This document shows positions 1 through 7,280 of a stretch of 7,498 nt of DNA, in pieces. The stretch is taken from NCBI GenBank assembly GCA_937941555.1, contig CALDHJ010000254.1:1-7498 (forward strand). The letters are read 5' to 3'. This DNA comes from an uncultured Granulosicoccaceae bacterium. Its GTDB lineage: Bacteria > Pseudomonadota > Gammaproteobacteria > CALCKW01. The position numbers and the translations under genes were made by a program. A model generated the notes under the pieces. That model did not search any database, was not told the origin of the DNA, and worked only from the letters and a program-made list of their open reading frames with translations. Position 1 is the stretch's first letter. Each line of letters opens with the position of its first letter.

Positions 1-1527
1 CACTGCTTCGGTTGTGGCGCACACGGCTCGGCGATCGGCTTCCTCATGGAATTCGATCGGCTGGGTTTTGTCGAGGCGATTGAAACGCTGGCCGCCGACC
101 AGGGCCTGGAGGTGCCGCGCGAAGGCGGCAACGCACAACCGCAACGCGACCACGGCCCGCTCTACACAGCGCTCGCGGCCTCTGACACTTTCTACCAGCA
201 GCAGTTGCGCGCCAACCCGCGTGCGATCGACTACCTCAAGGGACGCCACCTCAGTGGCGAGACGGCCAAGCGATTCGGTCTCGGCTACGCGCCGGAAGGC
301 TGGGACACGTTGAGCAAGCTCGCAGACCCCAAGGCCCTCGACCACGCCGGCATGCTCTCCGGGGAGACGAGGCGCTACGACCGTTTCCGCGACCGCATCA
401 TGTTTCCGATCCGCGACCGTCGCGGTCGGGTCATCGGATTTGGCGCGCGCGTGATCGATCAGGGCGAACCAAAATACCTCAACTCCCCCGAGACGCCGCT
501 CTTCCACAAGGGCTACTCGCTCTACGGCATTTTCGAGCTGCAACAGGCGGCCCGCAAGCCCGACTGCATCGTCGTGGTCGAGGGCTATATGGACGTGGTG
601 GCCCTGTCGAACTACGGCGTGCACTACGCCGTCGCTACACTCGGCACCGCGACCACGACCCACCACGTCGAACTCTTGTTCAAACTCGCCCGCGATGTGG
701 TGTTCTGTTTCGACGGCGACCGCGCCGGCCGTGAAGCCGCGTGGCGCGCGCTTGAAAACACCCTGCCGGCGTTGCGAGACGGACGCGAGGCCCGCTTCCT
801 TTTTCTGCCCGACGGCGAAGACCCCGACAGCTACGTCAACGAACACGGCAAGGAGGGCTTCGAAGCGCTGCTGAACACCGCCACACCGCTTGCCGACTTC
901 ATGCTCAACCACCTGGGCGCCACCGGGCGAACCAGTATCGGCGAGCGCGCGCGGCTCGCGGAAAATGCAGCACCACTGATCGCCAAGCTGCCGCACGGCA
1001 TCTACCGCGACCTGCTCAATCAGCGGCTCGAGGATCTGGTCGGTACCGACCTCGCCACCACCCCACCGCCCGCGGTGCAACCACGCATGCCAGTGAAGCC
1101 CGACAAGACCCGGCTCACACCGCTGCGTGCCGCACTTGCCATGATCCTGCAGTTCCCGACCCTCGTGGCGGAGCTCGACCCGGAGGCCTTCGAATGCAGC
1201 GACAGAGATCCGGGCAGCACCATGTTCTACAAGTTGGTGGGGCTCGCGGCGTCACTCAACCGACCGACCACCGCCACGATGCTGGAGCACTTCCGCGACG
1301 ACCCGGCGCGCGAGGCGCTGGCGCGGCTAGCGACCTGGCAGCGACCTGACAACGAAGACTACGACCGCGAACAGGCACGTGAGCTGATCGAGGAAAGCCT
1401 CAAGCGTTTGCGCCAGGCAGCGCGCGCCGACGAGGCCGAGGCCTTGCTGCACAACCGCAGCCTCGGCGAGCTGACACAAGCCGAACGCGACCGTTATCGC
1501 CAGCTCTTGCACGAGAGCAAACACTGA
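1..1527 (+). CDS. dnaG: DNA primase DnaG, 5'-truncated by window edge
   Basis: Primase synthesises the short RNA primers for Okazaki fragments and leading-strand initiation at the replication fork, working with the DnaB helicase. The visible 508 residues begin inside the CHC2 zinc finger (HCFGCGAHG, carrying the last two Cys ligands); by comparison with E. coli DnaG about 59 N-terminal residues lie off the left edge, so the full protein would be near 567 aa, a normal length. The RNA-polymerase core follows (RYDRFRDRIMFPIRD at visible residues 125-139, then KYLNSPET and FHKG). The Toprim fold has the catalytic Glu in VVEGYMDVV (Glu194, codon 580-582) and the metal-binding Asp pair in FDGDRAGR (Asp238, Asp240). 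A Pro-rich linker near residues 354-370 leads to the helical DnaB-binding C-terminal domain. The frame is open from base 1, so the ATG at 46 is internal. The stop TGA (1525-1527) shares one base with the rsmE start. No rpoD follows, unlike the usual rpsU-dnaG-rpoD order. Confidence 0.98.
   Translation, partial: HCFGCGAHGSAIGFLMEFDRLGFVEAIETLAADQGLEVPREGGNAQPQRDHGPLYTALAASDTFYQQQLRANPRAIDYLKGRHLSGETAKRFGLGYAPEGWDTLSKLADPKALDHAGMLSGETRRYDRFRDRIMFPIRDRRGRVIGFGARVIDQGEPKYLNSPETPLFHKGYSLYGIFELQQAARKPDCIVVVEGYMDVVALSNYGVHYAVATLGTATTTHHVELLFKLARDVVFCFDGDRAGREAAWRALENTLPALRDGREARFLFLPDGEDPDSYVNEHGKEGFEALLNTATPLADFMLNHLGATGRTSIGERARLAENAAPLIAKLPHGIYRDLLNQRLEDLVGTDLATTPPPAVQPRMPVKPDKTRLTPLRAALAMILQFPTLVAELDPEAFECSDRDPGSTMFYKLVGLAASLNRPTTATMLEHFRDDPAREALARLATWQRPDNEDYDREQARELIEESLKRLRQAARADEAEALLHNRSLGELTQAERDRYRQLLHESKH
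1513..1517 (+). promoter_or_regulatory. Probable weak Shine-Dalgarno for rsmE
   Basis: GAGAG lies 9 nt before the ATG at 1527, inside the last dnaG codons. Together with the TGATG overlap it supports the chosen rsmE start and re-initiation by ribosomes finishing dnaG. It is a short, weak match, so this is an inference. Confidence 0.4.
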
Positions 1528-2249
1528 TGGCGTATGTCCCACGCATCTATCTCGATCAGCCGCTTTCTGCAGGCCAGACTGCAAGCCTGCCCGCTGGCGC
1601 GCAGAAACACCTATTCAAAGTATTGCGCTTGGGCACTGGAGACGCCGTACAGCTCTTCAACGGCGACGGCCAACGCTACGACGCCACGCTTGAGGTCGAC
1701 AAGAAACAGGGTGCGGCTACCGTGCATGCAGTCAGCGACGGCCCACCTCGCGGCGCCAACATTTGTCTGGCACTGGGTGTGTCGCGTGGCGACCGCATGG
1801 ACTACGCACTGCAAAAATGCACCGAGCTTGGCGTCGCCGCGATCCAGCCTCTGTGGACCGAGCGCGGAAACACCCGCATTCCGGCAGATAGGCTTGAAAA
1901 GAAAAGACAGCACTGGCACAACGTATTGATCAGTGCGAGCGAACAGTGCGGTCGGTGCGATGTCCCGACCATGCACGCAGCCGATACGTTATCGCACTGG
2001 ATACAGCAGGCAACACCCGGGTTTGTCCTGACGCCAACGGCCACGCACCCGCTCTCCACGCACCCGCACTGGCAAGCTGGCGACACCACCGTGCTCGTCG
2101 GGCCGGAGTCGGGCTTGGGCGAGAGCGAAGTGACTCAGGCGCTCGACCGGGGTTGGCATGCGGCTGCACTCGGCCCGCTGATTCTGCGAACTGAAACGGC
2201 CGCGTCGGTGGCCGTCGCCACGCTTCGGCTGCGGGATGGCATGTTGTAG
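1527..2249 (+). CDS. rsmE: 16S rRNA (uracil1498-N3)-methyltransferase RsmE
   Basis: RsmE methylates N3 of U1498 in helix 44 of 16S rRNA within the assembled 30S subunit, using S-adenosylmethionine. The 240-aa length is close to the E. coli enzyme (243 aa). The N-terminal PUA-like RNA-binding domain (about residues 1-70) shows PRIYLDQPL and HLFKVLRLGTGD. The C-terminal SPOUT domain shows SRGDRMDYALQKCTELGV (residues 86-103), SEQCGR (138-143), the SAM-knot loop VGPESGL (191-197) and LGPLILRTETA (215-225). Two changes from the family consensus stand out: GPEGG reads GPESG (Ser195), and the first Arg of LGPR-I/V-LRTET is Leu218. Arg221 and the rest of RTET are kept, so the enzyme is probably active. 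The ATG start overlaps the dnaG stop (TGATG) and has a GAGAG element 9 nt upstream, which fits translational coupling to dnaG. The gene runs convergently toward the chp genes. Confidence 0.96.
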   Translation: MAYVPRIYLDQPLSAGQTASLPAGAQKHLFKVLRLGTGDAVQLFNGDGQRYDATLEVDKKQGAATVHAVSDGPPRGANICLALGVSRGDRMDYALQKCTELGVAAIQPLWTERGNTRIPADRLEKKRQHWHNVLISASEQCGRCDVPTMHAADTLSHWIQQATPGFVLTPTATHPLSTHPHWQAGDTTVLVGPESGLGESEVTQALDRGWHAAALGPLILRTETAASVAVATLRLRDGML

Positions 2250-2292
2250 GCGTCGCGCAGGCGTCACAAGCAAGCCAATGAACCCGTTTGAA
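2250..2292. other. Convergent intergenic gap between rsmE and chpC
   Basis: These 43 bp separate the stop codons of two converging transcription units. GCGTC occurs twice as a direct repeat, but no stable stem followed by a T-tract is visible on either strand. Termination of both units is therefore Rho-dependent, lies within the flanking genes, or is not recognisable by eye. This is the only non-coding stretch in the window. Confidence 0.6.
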
Positions 2293-2802
2293 TCAGTCCG
2301 GTCGAGCGGTCTTTGCCGGCGGCAGTGAGACGATCAGGTCGCCCAGTTGATCCAGATCAGGGATCACACCGGGCTGGCCATCGAGGCTGATGTCGCACGC
2401 CACACAAGGCAGCGGTACCGCTCGTGGCGTACGCACCACGTTTGCGCTGTCCGCTTCAACAACCCAAGGTGCGCCGGATAACCGCAGGGCAAAAAACGGT
2501 GGCAACCCCTCGGATGAGACATGCCGCAACAAGGCGATATGACCAATGTCATGTTGTGGCAAAGACCAGCCGAACACGGCATCGAGCGATATCAGAGGCA
2601 CTGTCCCACAGGCATCGCGGTAAACCGAACCAAGCAGCCAGGGCGGTGCATCCACTGTCGGTTGCTCGACCTGCTCGTTGTAGAGCAGCGCTTGCACCAG
2701 CGCGCTGGGCAGTAGTGCAAAGCCTTGAGACAACGGCATCACCAGACAGCGCAGGCTGGACATCGTATCGGCAGACACGGTCTTGCGCGTGCGCAGGCTC
2801 AC
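2293..2802 (-). CDS. chpC: CheW-like chemosensory coupling protein, ChpC-like
   Basis: A small cytoplasmic protein of 169 aa, in the size range of ChpC proteins, consisting of one CheW-like domain. Such proteins link receptors to the CheA-type kinase; in the Pseudomonas Chp cluster ChpC lies downstream of ChpA. The CheW-like pattern is seen in SSLRCLVMPL, FALLPSALVQALL (residues 28-40), PPWLLGSVYRDACGTVPLIS (53-72, the typical 'WL-G-W-G--VPL-S' segment), IGHIALLRH and the C-terminal PGVIPDLDQLGDLI (144-157). The family is divergent and lacks invariant catalytic residues, so the call rests on this pattern plus position. The GTG at 2802 is preferred because it overlaps the chpA stop as GTGA; no good Shine-Dalgarno precedes it. 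An ATG at 2763 (157 codons including stop) starts just before the conserved domain and is a real alternative. A longer reading to 2880 would run deep into chpA and is unlikely. No chpB methylesterase gene lies between it and chpA. Confidence 0.8.
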   Translation of the reverse strand: MSLRTRKTVSADTMSSLRCLVMPLSQGFALLPSALVQALLYNEQVEQPTVDAPPWLLGSVYRDACGTVPLISLDAVFGWSLPQHDIGHIALLRHVSSEGLPPFFALRLSGAPWVVEADSANVVRTPRAVPLPCVACDISLDGQPGVIPDLDQLGDLIVSLPPAKTARPD

Positions 2803-5800
2803 GCGACGGTCGCGCCGAGCAGAACCTTGTCGAGCGCCTCCAGCAATTGATTGCCCCGGCAAGGCTTTTCGAGAAACCACTCCACACCCAAGGCCTGTAC
2901 CCGCGCTCGGCTGTCATCCCCCGAGCGGGCTGACACAACGACCACCGGTAGCGTTCGAGTGTCGTCATCCGCCCGCAAGTGCTCGAGCAACTGGTAACCG
3001 TCCATGCCTGGCATGTCGAGGTCGAGCACCAGCGCATCCACGAGGTCGTCCTGCATTTGTTGTAGCGCGTCCAAACCGTTGCGGGCGTGCAGAACCCGGT
3101 AGCCGCCCTTCACGAGCGCCCGGCTGTTGGCACGCCGCATCGTGACGGAATCGTCGACGACCATGACGGTATTGGCGAAATCGGTTGCGAAGACGCGCGT
3201 CTCGTCGCCCACTTCCACGAGCGCATCGTGACCCGCCCGTTCGAGCAAGAGGCCCGCAACGTCGAGTATCAGAATGACCTCCCCGTCTCCCATGACACTC
3301 GCGCCACTGAAGCCACGCAGCAGTTGCAGCTGTTGCCCGCCGCTTCGGACCGGCAGTTCGCGCTGGCTGACGATACTGTCCACGTGCAATGCAACGCGCT
3401 GCCCACCCAGATCCAGCAGCAACAGGGATTCGGTTTCATCGGCTGCTTCCGGCTGCCAATCCGATACCCCAACGAGCCCACCAAGGTGATAGACCGGAAA
3501 GCTCCCGCCGTCGTAACCGTAGGTACCGGATTCCTTGAGGTAGATATCGCGCACCACGTTGGCCGCGACGTGTTCGATCGCCACGACGTGGCTTACCGGT
3601 ACAGCAAAGCGGCTATCCCCAGCGCGAACCAGCACGGCCTTTTCGATGGTCAGCGCTTGCGGCACCCGCAGACCGAATGCCGTGCCGGCCCCGGGCTGGG
3701 TCTGAATGCTGAGATTGCCTCCCGCCTCGCGGACATGGCGGTTGACCACGTCGAGACCGACCCCGCGTCCGGCGTGGCCGTCAACGGCGTCGAGAGTACT
3801 GAAGCCCGGAGACAATATCAGGCGCACCAACGCGTCGTCGTCGAGTGCTGTATCGAGGCCACGTTCTTCGGCCGTTTTGCGTACCCGAGCGATATCGACA
3901 CCGCGGCCATCATCCGCCACGCGAATTTGCACCGTGCCCTGCTGTTGCGACGCGTGAACCACAATGCGACCCACGGGGTCCTTGTCTGCGCGCTCGCGCT
4001 CAGCGGGCGTTTCAATACCGTGCGCGACCGCGTTGCGCACAAGGTGTTCAAGCGGACCGGCAATGCGGGCCAGCAACCCTCTGTCGAGGGTGACGTCACC
4101 GCCAACTACGCTCAGCGTGGCCGACTTGCCAAAGGCTTCCGTGCTCTGGCGCACCACGCGTTGCAAGCGCGGCACGACGGACTCGACCGACAACAGGCGC
4201 AGCTTGAGCAATCCGTCCTGTAGCGAGCCGCCAGACTGACGCTGCGCGTCCAGCGCCGCGCGTGCAATCCGCAATTGATCCCGAATGGTCTGTTGAATTG
4301 CATCGCAATCACGCAGTGATTCCTGAACAGCGGGGGCCGTTGGCACGGCCTCAGCGCCGTCCGAGCTTACGCGCATCAGCTCCTCGAGCCGACGAACAGT
4401 GTGCGAGAGCTCATCGAGCTGACCATGGGTCTCCTGCAGGCTGTCGTGCAGCGCCACCCGATGCAGCGCCACATCGCTCGCGAGCGACGCGAGGTCGCCT
4501 ACCGCCTGGCTGCTGACCCGCAGCATGTCGTCAGCATCATCGCGCGGGGACTCGACCGAGGCCGCCATAGGCGGCACGGCTATCGGATTCACCGGTTCCT
4601 GCGCCGGCGTCGCATCCGGTTCTTTCGGTGCAGGCAACTCAATGGGCGGTGCAATCGAACCCACCGGTGAAGCCTCTCGACACACGGCATCGGCGATCCG
4701 GTCCAGCTCGTGTTGCAAGCCGCTCAGTTCTGCGCGTGAACTCACCGGCGTCCGTTCATTGGTGGAGGCGACGTCACTTTCCATACCGTGTGCGCGATCG
4801 GCGATTTCGATGCACCCGGCGACACGCGCACTGCCCTTCAAGGTGTGCAGGCTGCGCATCAGGCGCTCGGCCGACGCGCTGTCCTTCGGCTGCGCCTGCC
4901 AATCAGATAAGGCTGACATGGCGGCGGCAATCAGCTCGTCGGCTTCTTCAAGAAAGACCGACCGAAGCTCAGCCGCCGTGTCCTGGGCGTCGGCATCCCC
5001 CTCGACGCCGAGCACGGCCGCCATGCTGTCGAGCTCGCTGACGAGTTCCGATGTGCCGGGGTCACACGCCTGATTGACGGTGAGGTTGTCGAGGCTCGAC
5101 TCGACACTGGCGAGCGTGCGTGTGACGAGCTCCATTTCGATAGCCGAGACACTGGCACTGCTGCGCTGGTAGTAGGCGAAAAGCCGATCCAGGCGCGCAA
5201 GCAACGCCGCAATGCTACCCACCTCGGCAAGTTGTGCACGCTGGGCGAACGCTGTCAGGAGCTGTCGGCTGTGGTCATCGATCGCAACGCCACCGCCGTC
5301 ATCGGTACGGACCTGAAGCTGCTCTCTGAGCGCGGTCAGGTGTTCGTGTGCCTCGGCCACGAAGATGGTGCGCAATTGCGCGTCAAGGCAGTAGCGCGGG
5401 GTGACGTCGGCGCGATCAAGCGCGTGCGCCGGCACGGCCAACACCGCTGCGGGTTCCGAGACGGGCTCGGGTTCGGCAAGCTCGGGCGATTCAGCCACGT
5501 CTGCAGAGGCCGCGATAATCGGCTCGACAGTATAGTGTTCATCCGTCTGGGCCGACTGGAAAGACACATCCTGCTCGAGCGAAGTCAGCGCGGTAAAGCA
5601 CGCCCGCAGAAATCCGCGTCCATTGAGATCGTTTTCCGCCATGGCACGCAAGTAGAAATCGAGCCCGGCGACGGCCTCCACAAGCGCATGCGATTCAGAC
5701 AGATCCGACAAATCGGTCGCTGTCGCCAGGGTGTGATCGAGCCAGCCGACCAGTCGCTGAAAAGCATCATGCGCCGCCCGCAGGGGCACGATATCCAGCG

Positions 5801-7280
5801 CCCGGCTGGCATCGCGCAAACCGTCGCACGCAGTCAGCAACACATCCTGTGAAACGTCCCCCGAGCGGTGTGCCACCACAGCGGATTCAAAGGCGTCCAG
5901 CGCCGCGCGCAGTTGCAGCAGCACAGCCGCGAGCAATTGCCGCCGCTCCTCGCGCGGCATGCGGGTCAGCGCGGACTGATCGACGTCGAGTTCCTGGCTG
6001 CAATCGAGATCGTCGTCGGCTCCACTCTGGCGATCGAGCTCGGCGTCGAGCAAGCGGCCACCTTGCAGCAAGACTTCGGCGAGGGTGCCCAGAGCACGCG
6101 CACTGGTGTGGCGGTCGCGGATGCGCTGGAACATCGGCAGTGATGCGTTGAGCGTGGTGCGGGCCGCGCTGAATCCGAGAACGCCGAGCGTCTCGCACAC
6201 ACGCTCGAGCAGCAGCCCGGCCGGCTGCAGGGTCTCGGCGGGACTGACATCGCTGTGCGCGAAGGCGAGCACTGCGTCTCGGACGCGATCGAGTTCTTCA
6301 AGCACCTGATCGCGCGCGGCATACAACAAGCCTGGCGCAGGCAGTTGCGCCGCTCTTTCGAGCGCTCCGTCTTCAGAGGCTGCAAGCCGCCCGATGTCTT
6401 CAAGCTGATAGCGCTGGCGAACCACCCGGAGTACGTCACTCGCGTCGCCTGCCTGAGCGCAGTAGAACAGCAGGCTTCGAAGCAGCTCCGGTGGCAGTGA
6501 CACGACAAGGTCGCGCTCTCCGTGCACCACAGCGAGCTTGACGCATTGATCGATCTGGCCGAGCAGCGACTTGGTTGCCGGTTTGAGTTCGAGCGACCCA
6601 CTGTGCAAGCCGTCAACCAAACCCCGGGCAATCAGCCACAACATCCGAACCGAGCGCCGACGCGAATGGTCGCGCAAGGTCTTGAGACAACCCGCGATGA
6701 GTTCCAACGAGCCGGCGGCGGCTTCACCGCGAATCAGATTCAACAACGCACGCATGTAGTGCGGCCGAACTTGTCTTGCAGCTGCCGCCAAACCGTCTTC
6801 GGCATTGGAGGCGCCCAGATCGTCAGGGGGCAATCGGAACAACGGCAAGCGCATCACCGCGTCAGACAGCAACGGCGCACCGCGCACAGCGCGCAAATCG
6901 TTCAGCACGGGCAGCAGCGCCAGCGGCAGGTCACGGCCACCGAGCAGCAGACGGTGGATGTATCCCGGCAAGCGGGCGGCCGCAAACATCAACGCGTTGT
7001 TGGCCTCGAAGGGATGCTCGTAGTCACCCTCGATCACGCCCTCGACAACCCGCACCATCTCGACGAGCAGGAGGTGCGGGCCGTTGAGCCCGGTCACGGC
7101 ACAGACATCGCGAGTCTGGATCAGGATCGGCAACACGACCGCGAGCTCGTGGGCGTCGGTGCCATTGTCCGCAATCGTGGACATGCGCGACTCGAGCGCA
7201 TCAAGCGTGCTCACCAGTTCACTGAGAACGCTGTGCATCGGGCGGGGAAAGTACCGCGGTGGTGCGGCGGGCAGAGCCAT
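2799..7280 (-). CDS. chpA: ChpA/PilL-family hybrid chemotaxis histidine kinase (Hpt-HATPase-CheW-REC)
   Basis: This is the central kinase of a Chp/Pil chemosensory system, which in relatives governs type IV pilus twitching and surface sensing. Domains in order: FimL-like N-terminal region (about residues 15-575, with RSVRMLWLIARGLVDGL at 209-225 and the PPELLRSLLFY segment at 263-273); acidic/Pro linker (585-628); degenerate Hpt-like segment (632-735); canonical Hpt (768-868) with SLHTLKGSARVAG and phospho-acceptor His812; Pro/Ala-rich linker (870-917); P3-like dimerisation helices (about 918-1050); HATPase with N-box LVRNAVAHGIE (Asn1083, His1087), G1 box DDGRG (1123-1127) and G2 box GRGVGLDVV (1171-1179); CheW/P5 domain (1211-1350); and CheY-like receiver (1370-1489) with Asp1376/Asp1377, phospho-Asp1420 in VLDLDMPGMDG, Ser1450 and Lys1472. 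At 1493 aa it is far shorter than P. aeruginosa ChpA (about 2470 aa), chiefly through fewer phosphotransfer domains. No membrane segment is seen. It overlaps its neighbours by TGATG upstream and GTGA downstream. The ATG at 7280 is chosen for its AGAGG ribosome site and overlap; Met15 (7238) is the alternative. Confidence 0.95.
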   Translation of the reverse strand: MALPAAPPRYFPRPMHSVLSELVSTLDALESRMSTIADNGTDAHELAVVLPILIQTRDVCAVTGLNGPHLLLVEMVRVVEGVIEGDYEHPFEANNALMFAAARLPGYIHRLLLGGRDLPLALLPVLNDLRAVRGAPLLSDAVMRLPLFRLPPDDLGASNAEDGLAAAARQVRPHYMRALLNLIRGEAAAGSLELIAGCLKTLRDHSRRRSVRMLWLIARGLVDGLHSGSLELKPATKSLLGQIDQCVKLAVVHGERDLVVSLPPELLRSLLFYCAQAGDASDVLRVVRQRYQLEDIGRLAASEDGALERAAQLPAPGLLYAARDQVLEELDRVRDAVLAFAHSDVSPAETLQPAGLLLERVCETLGVLGFSAARTTLNASLPMFQRIRDRHTSARALGTLAEVLLQGGRLLDAELDRQSGADDDLDCSQELDVDQSALTRMPREERRQLLAAVLLQLRAALDAFESAVVAHRSGDVSQDVLLTACDGLRDASRALDIVPLRAAHDAFQRLVGWLDHTLATATDLSDLSESHALVEAVAGLDFYLRAMAENDLNGRGFLRACFTALTSLEQDVSFQSAQTDEHYTVEPIIAASADVAESPELAEPEPVSEPAAVLAVPAHALDRADVTPRYCLDAQLRTIFVAEAHEHLTALREQLQVRTDDGGGVAIDDHSRQLLTAFAQRAQLAEVGSIAALLARLDRLFAYYQRSSASVSAIEMELVTRTLASVESSLDNLTVNQACDPGTSELVSELDSMAAVLGVEGDADAQDTAAELRSVFLEEADELIAAAMSALSDWQAQPKDSASAERLMRSLHTLKGSARVAGCIEIADRAHGMESDVASTNERTPVSSRAELSGLQHELDRIADAVCREASPVGSIAPPIELPAPKEPDATPAQEPVNPIAVPPMAASVESPRDDADDMLRVSSQAVGDLASLASDVALHRVALHDSLQETHGQLDELSHTVRRLEELMRVSSDGAEAVPTAPAVQESLRDCDAIQQTIRDQLRIARAALDAQRQSGGSLQDGLLKLRLLSVESVVPRLQRVVRQSTEAFGKSATLSVVGGDVTLDRGLLARIAGPLEHLVRNAVAHGIETPAERERADKDPVGRIVVHASQQQGTVQIRVADDGRGVDIARVRKTAEERGLDTALDDDALVRLILSPGFSTLDAVDGHAGRGVGLDVVNRHVREAGGNLSIQTQPGAGTAFGLRVPQALTIEKAVLVRAGDSRFAVPVSHVVAIEHVAANVVRDIYLKESGTYGYDGGSFPVYHLGGLVGVSDWQPEAADETESLLLLDLGGQRVALHVDSIVSQRELPVRSGGQQLQLLRGFSGASVMGDGEVILILDVAGLLLERAGHDALVEVGDETRVFATDFANTVMVVDDSVTMRRANSRALVKGGYRVLHARNGLDALQQMQDDLVDALVLDLDMPGMDGYQLLEHLRADDDTRTLPVVVVSARSGDDSRARVQALGVEWFLEKPCRGNQLLEALDKVLLGATVA

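Noticed and set aside
14..313. 99-codon + strand frame at the left edge
   Set aside because: It is an out-of-frame shadow of dnaG with a Ser/Arg-rich product and no domain.
2314..2324. TGCCG-G-CGGCA inverted repeat, considered as a terminator
   Set aside because: It has only a 5-bp stem with a one-base loop, no T-tract on either strand, and lies inside the chpC coding sequence.
2803..2880. N-terminal extension of chpC to a start at 2880
   Set aside because: This would overlap the chpA receiver domain by about 80 nt with a Gly/Arg-rich sequence unlike CheW proteins. The GTGA overlap at 2802 is a far more typical start.
3087..4223. 378-codon open frame on the + strand, antisense to chpA
   Set aside because: It lies entirely opposite the HATPase, CheW and receiver regions of chpA, whose motifs are intact. 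Long antisense frames are expected in GC-rich genes, and its product shows no recognisable domain.
5232..5852. 206-codon open frame on the + strand, antisense to chpA
   Set aside because: Same reasoning: no family resemblance, no ribosome site noted, and full overlap with a well-supported gene.
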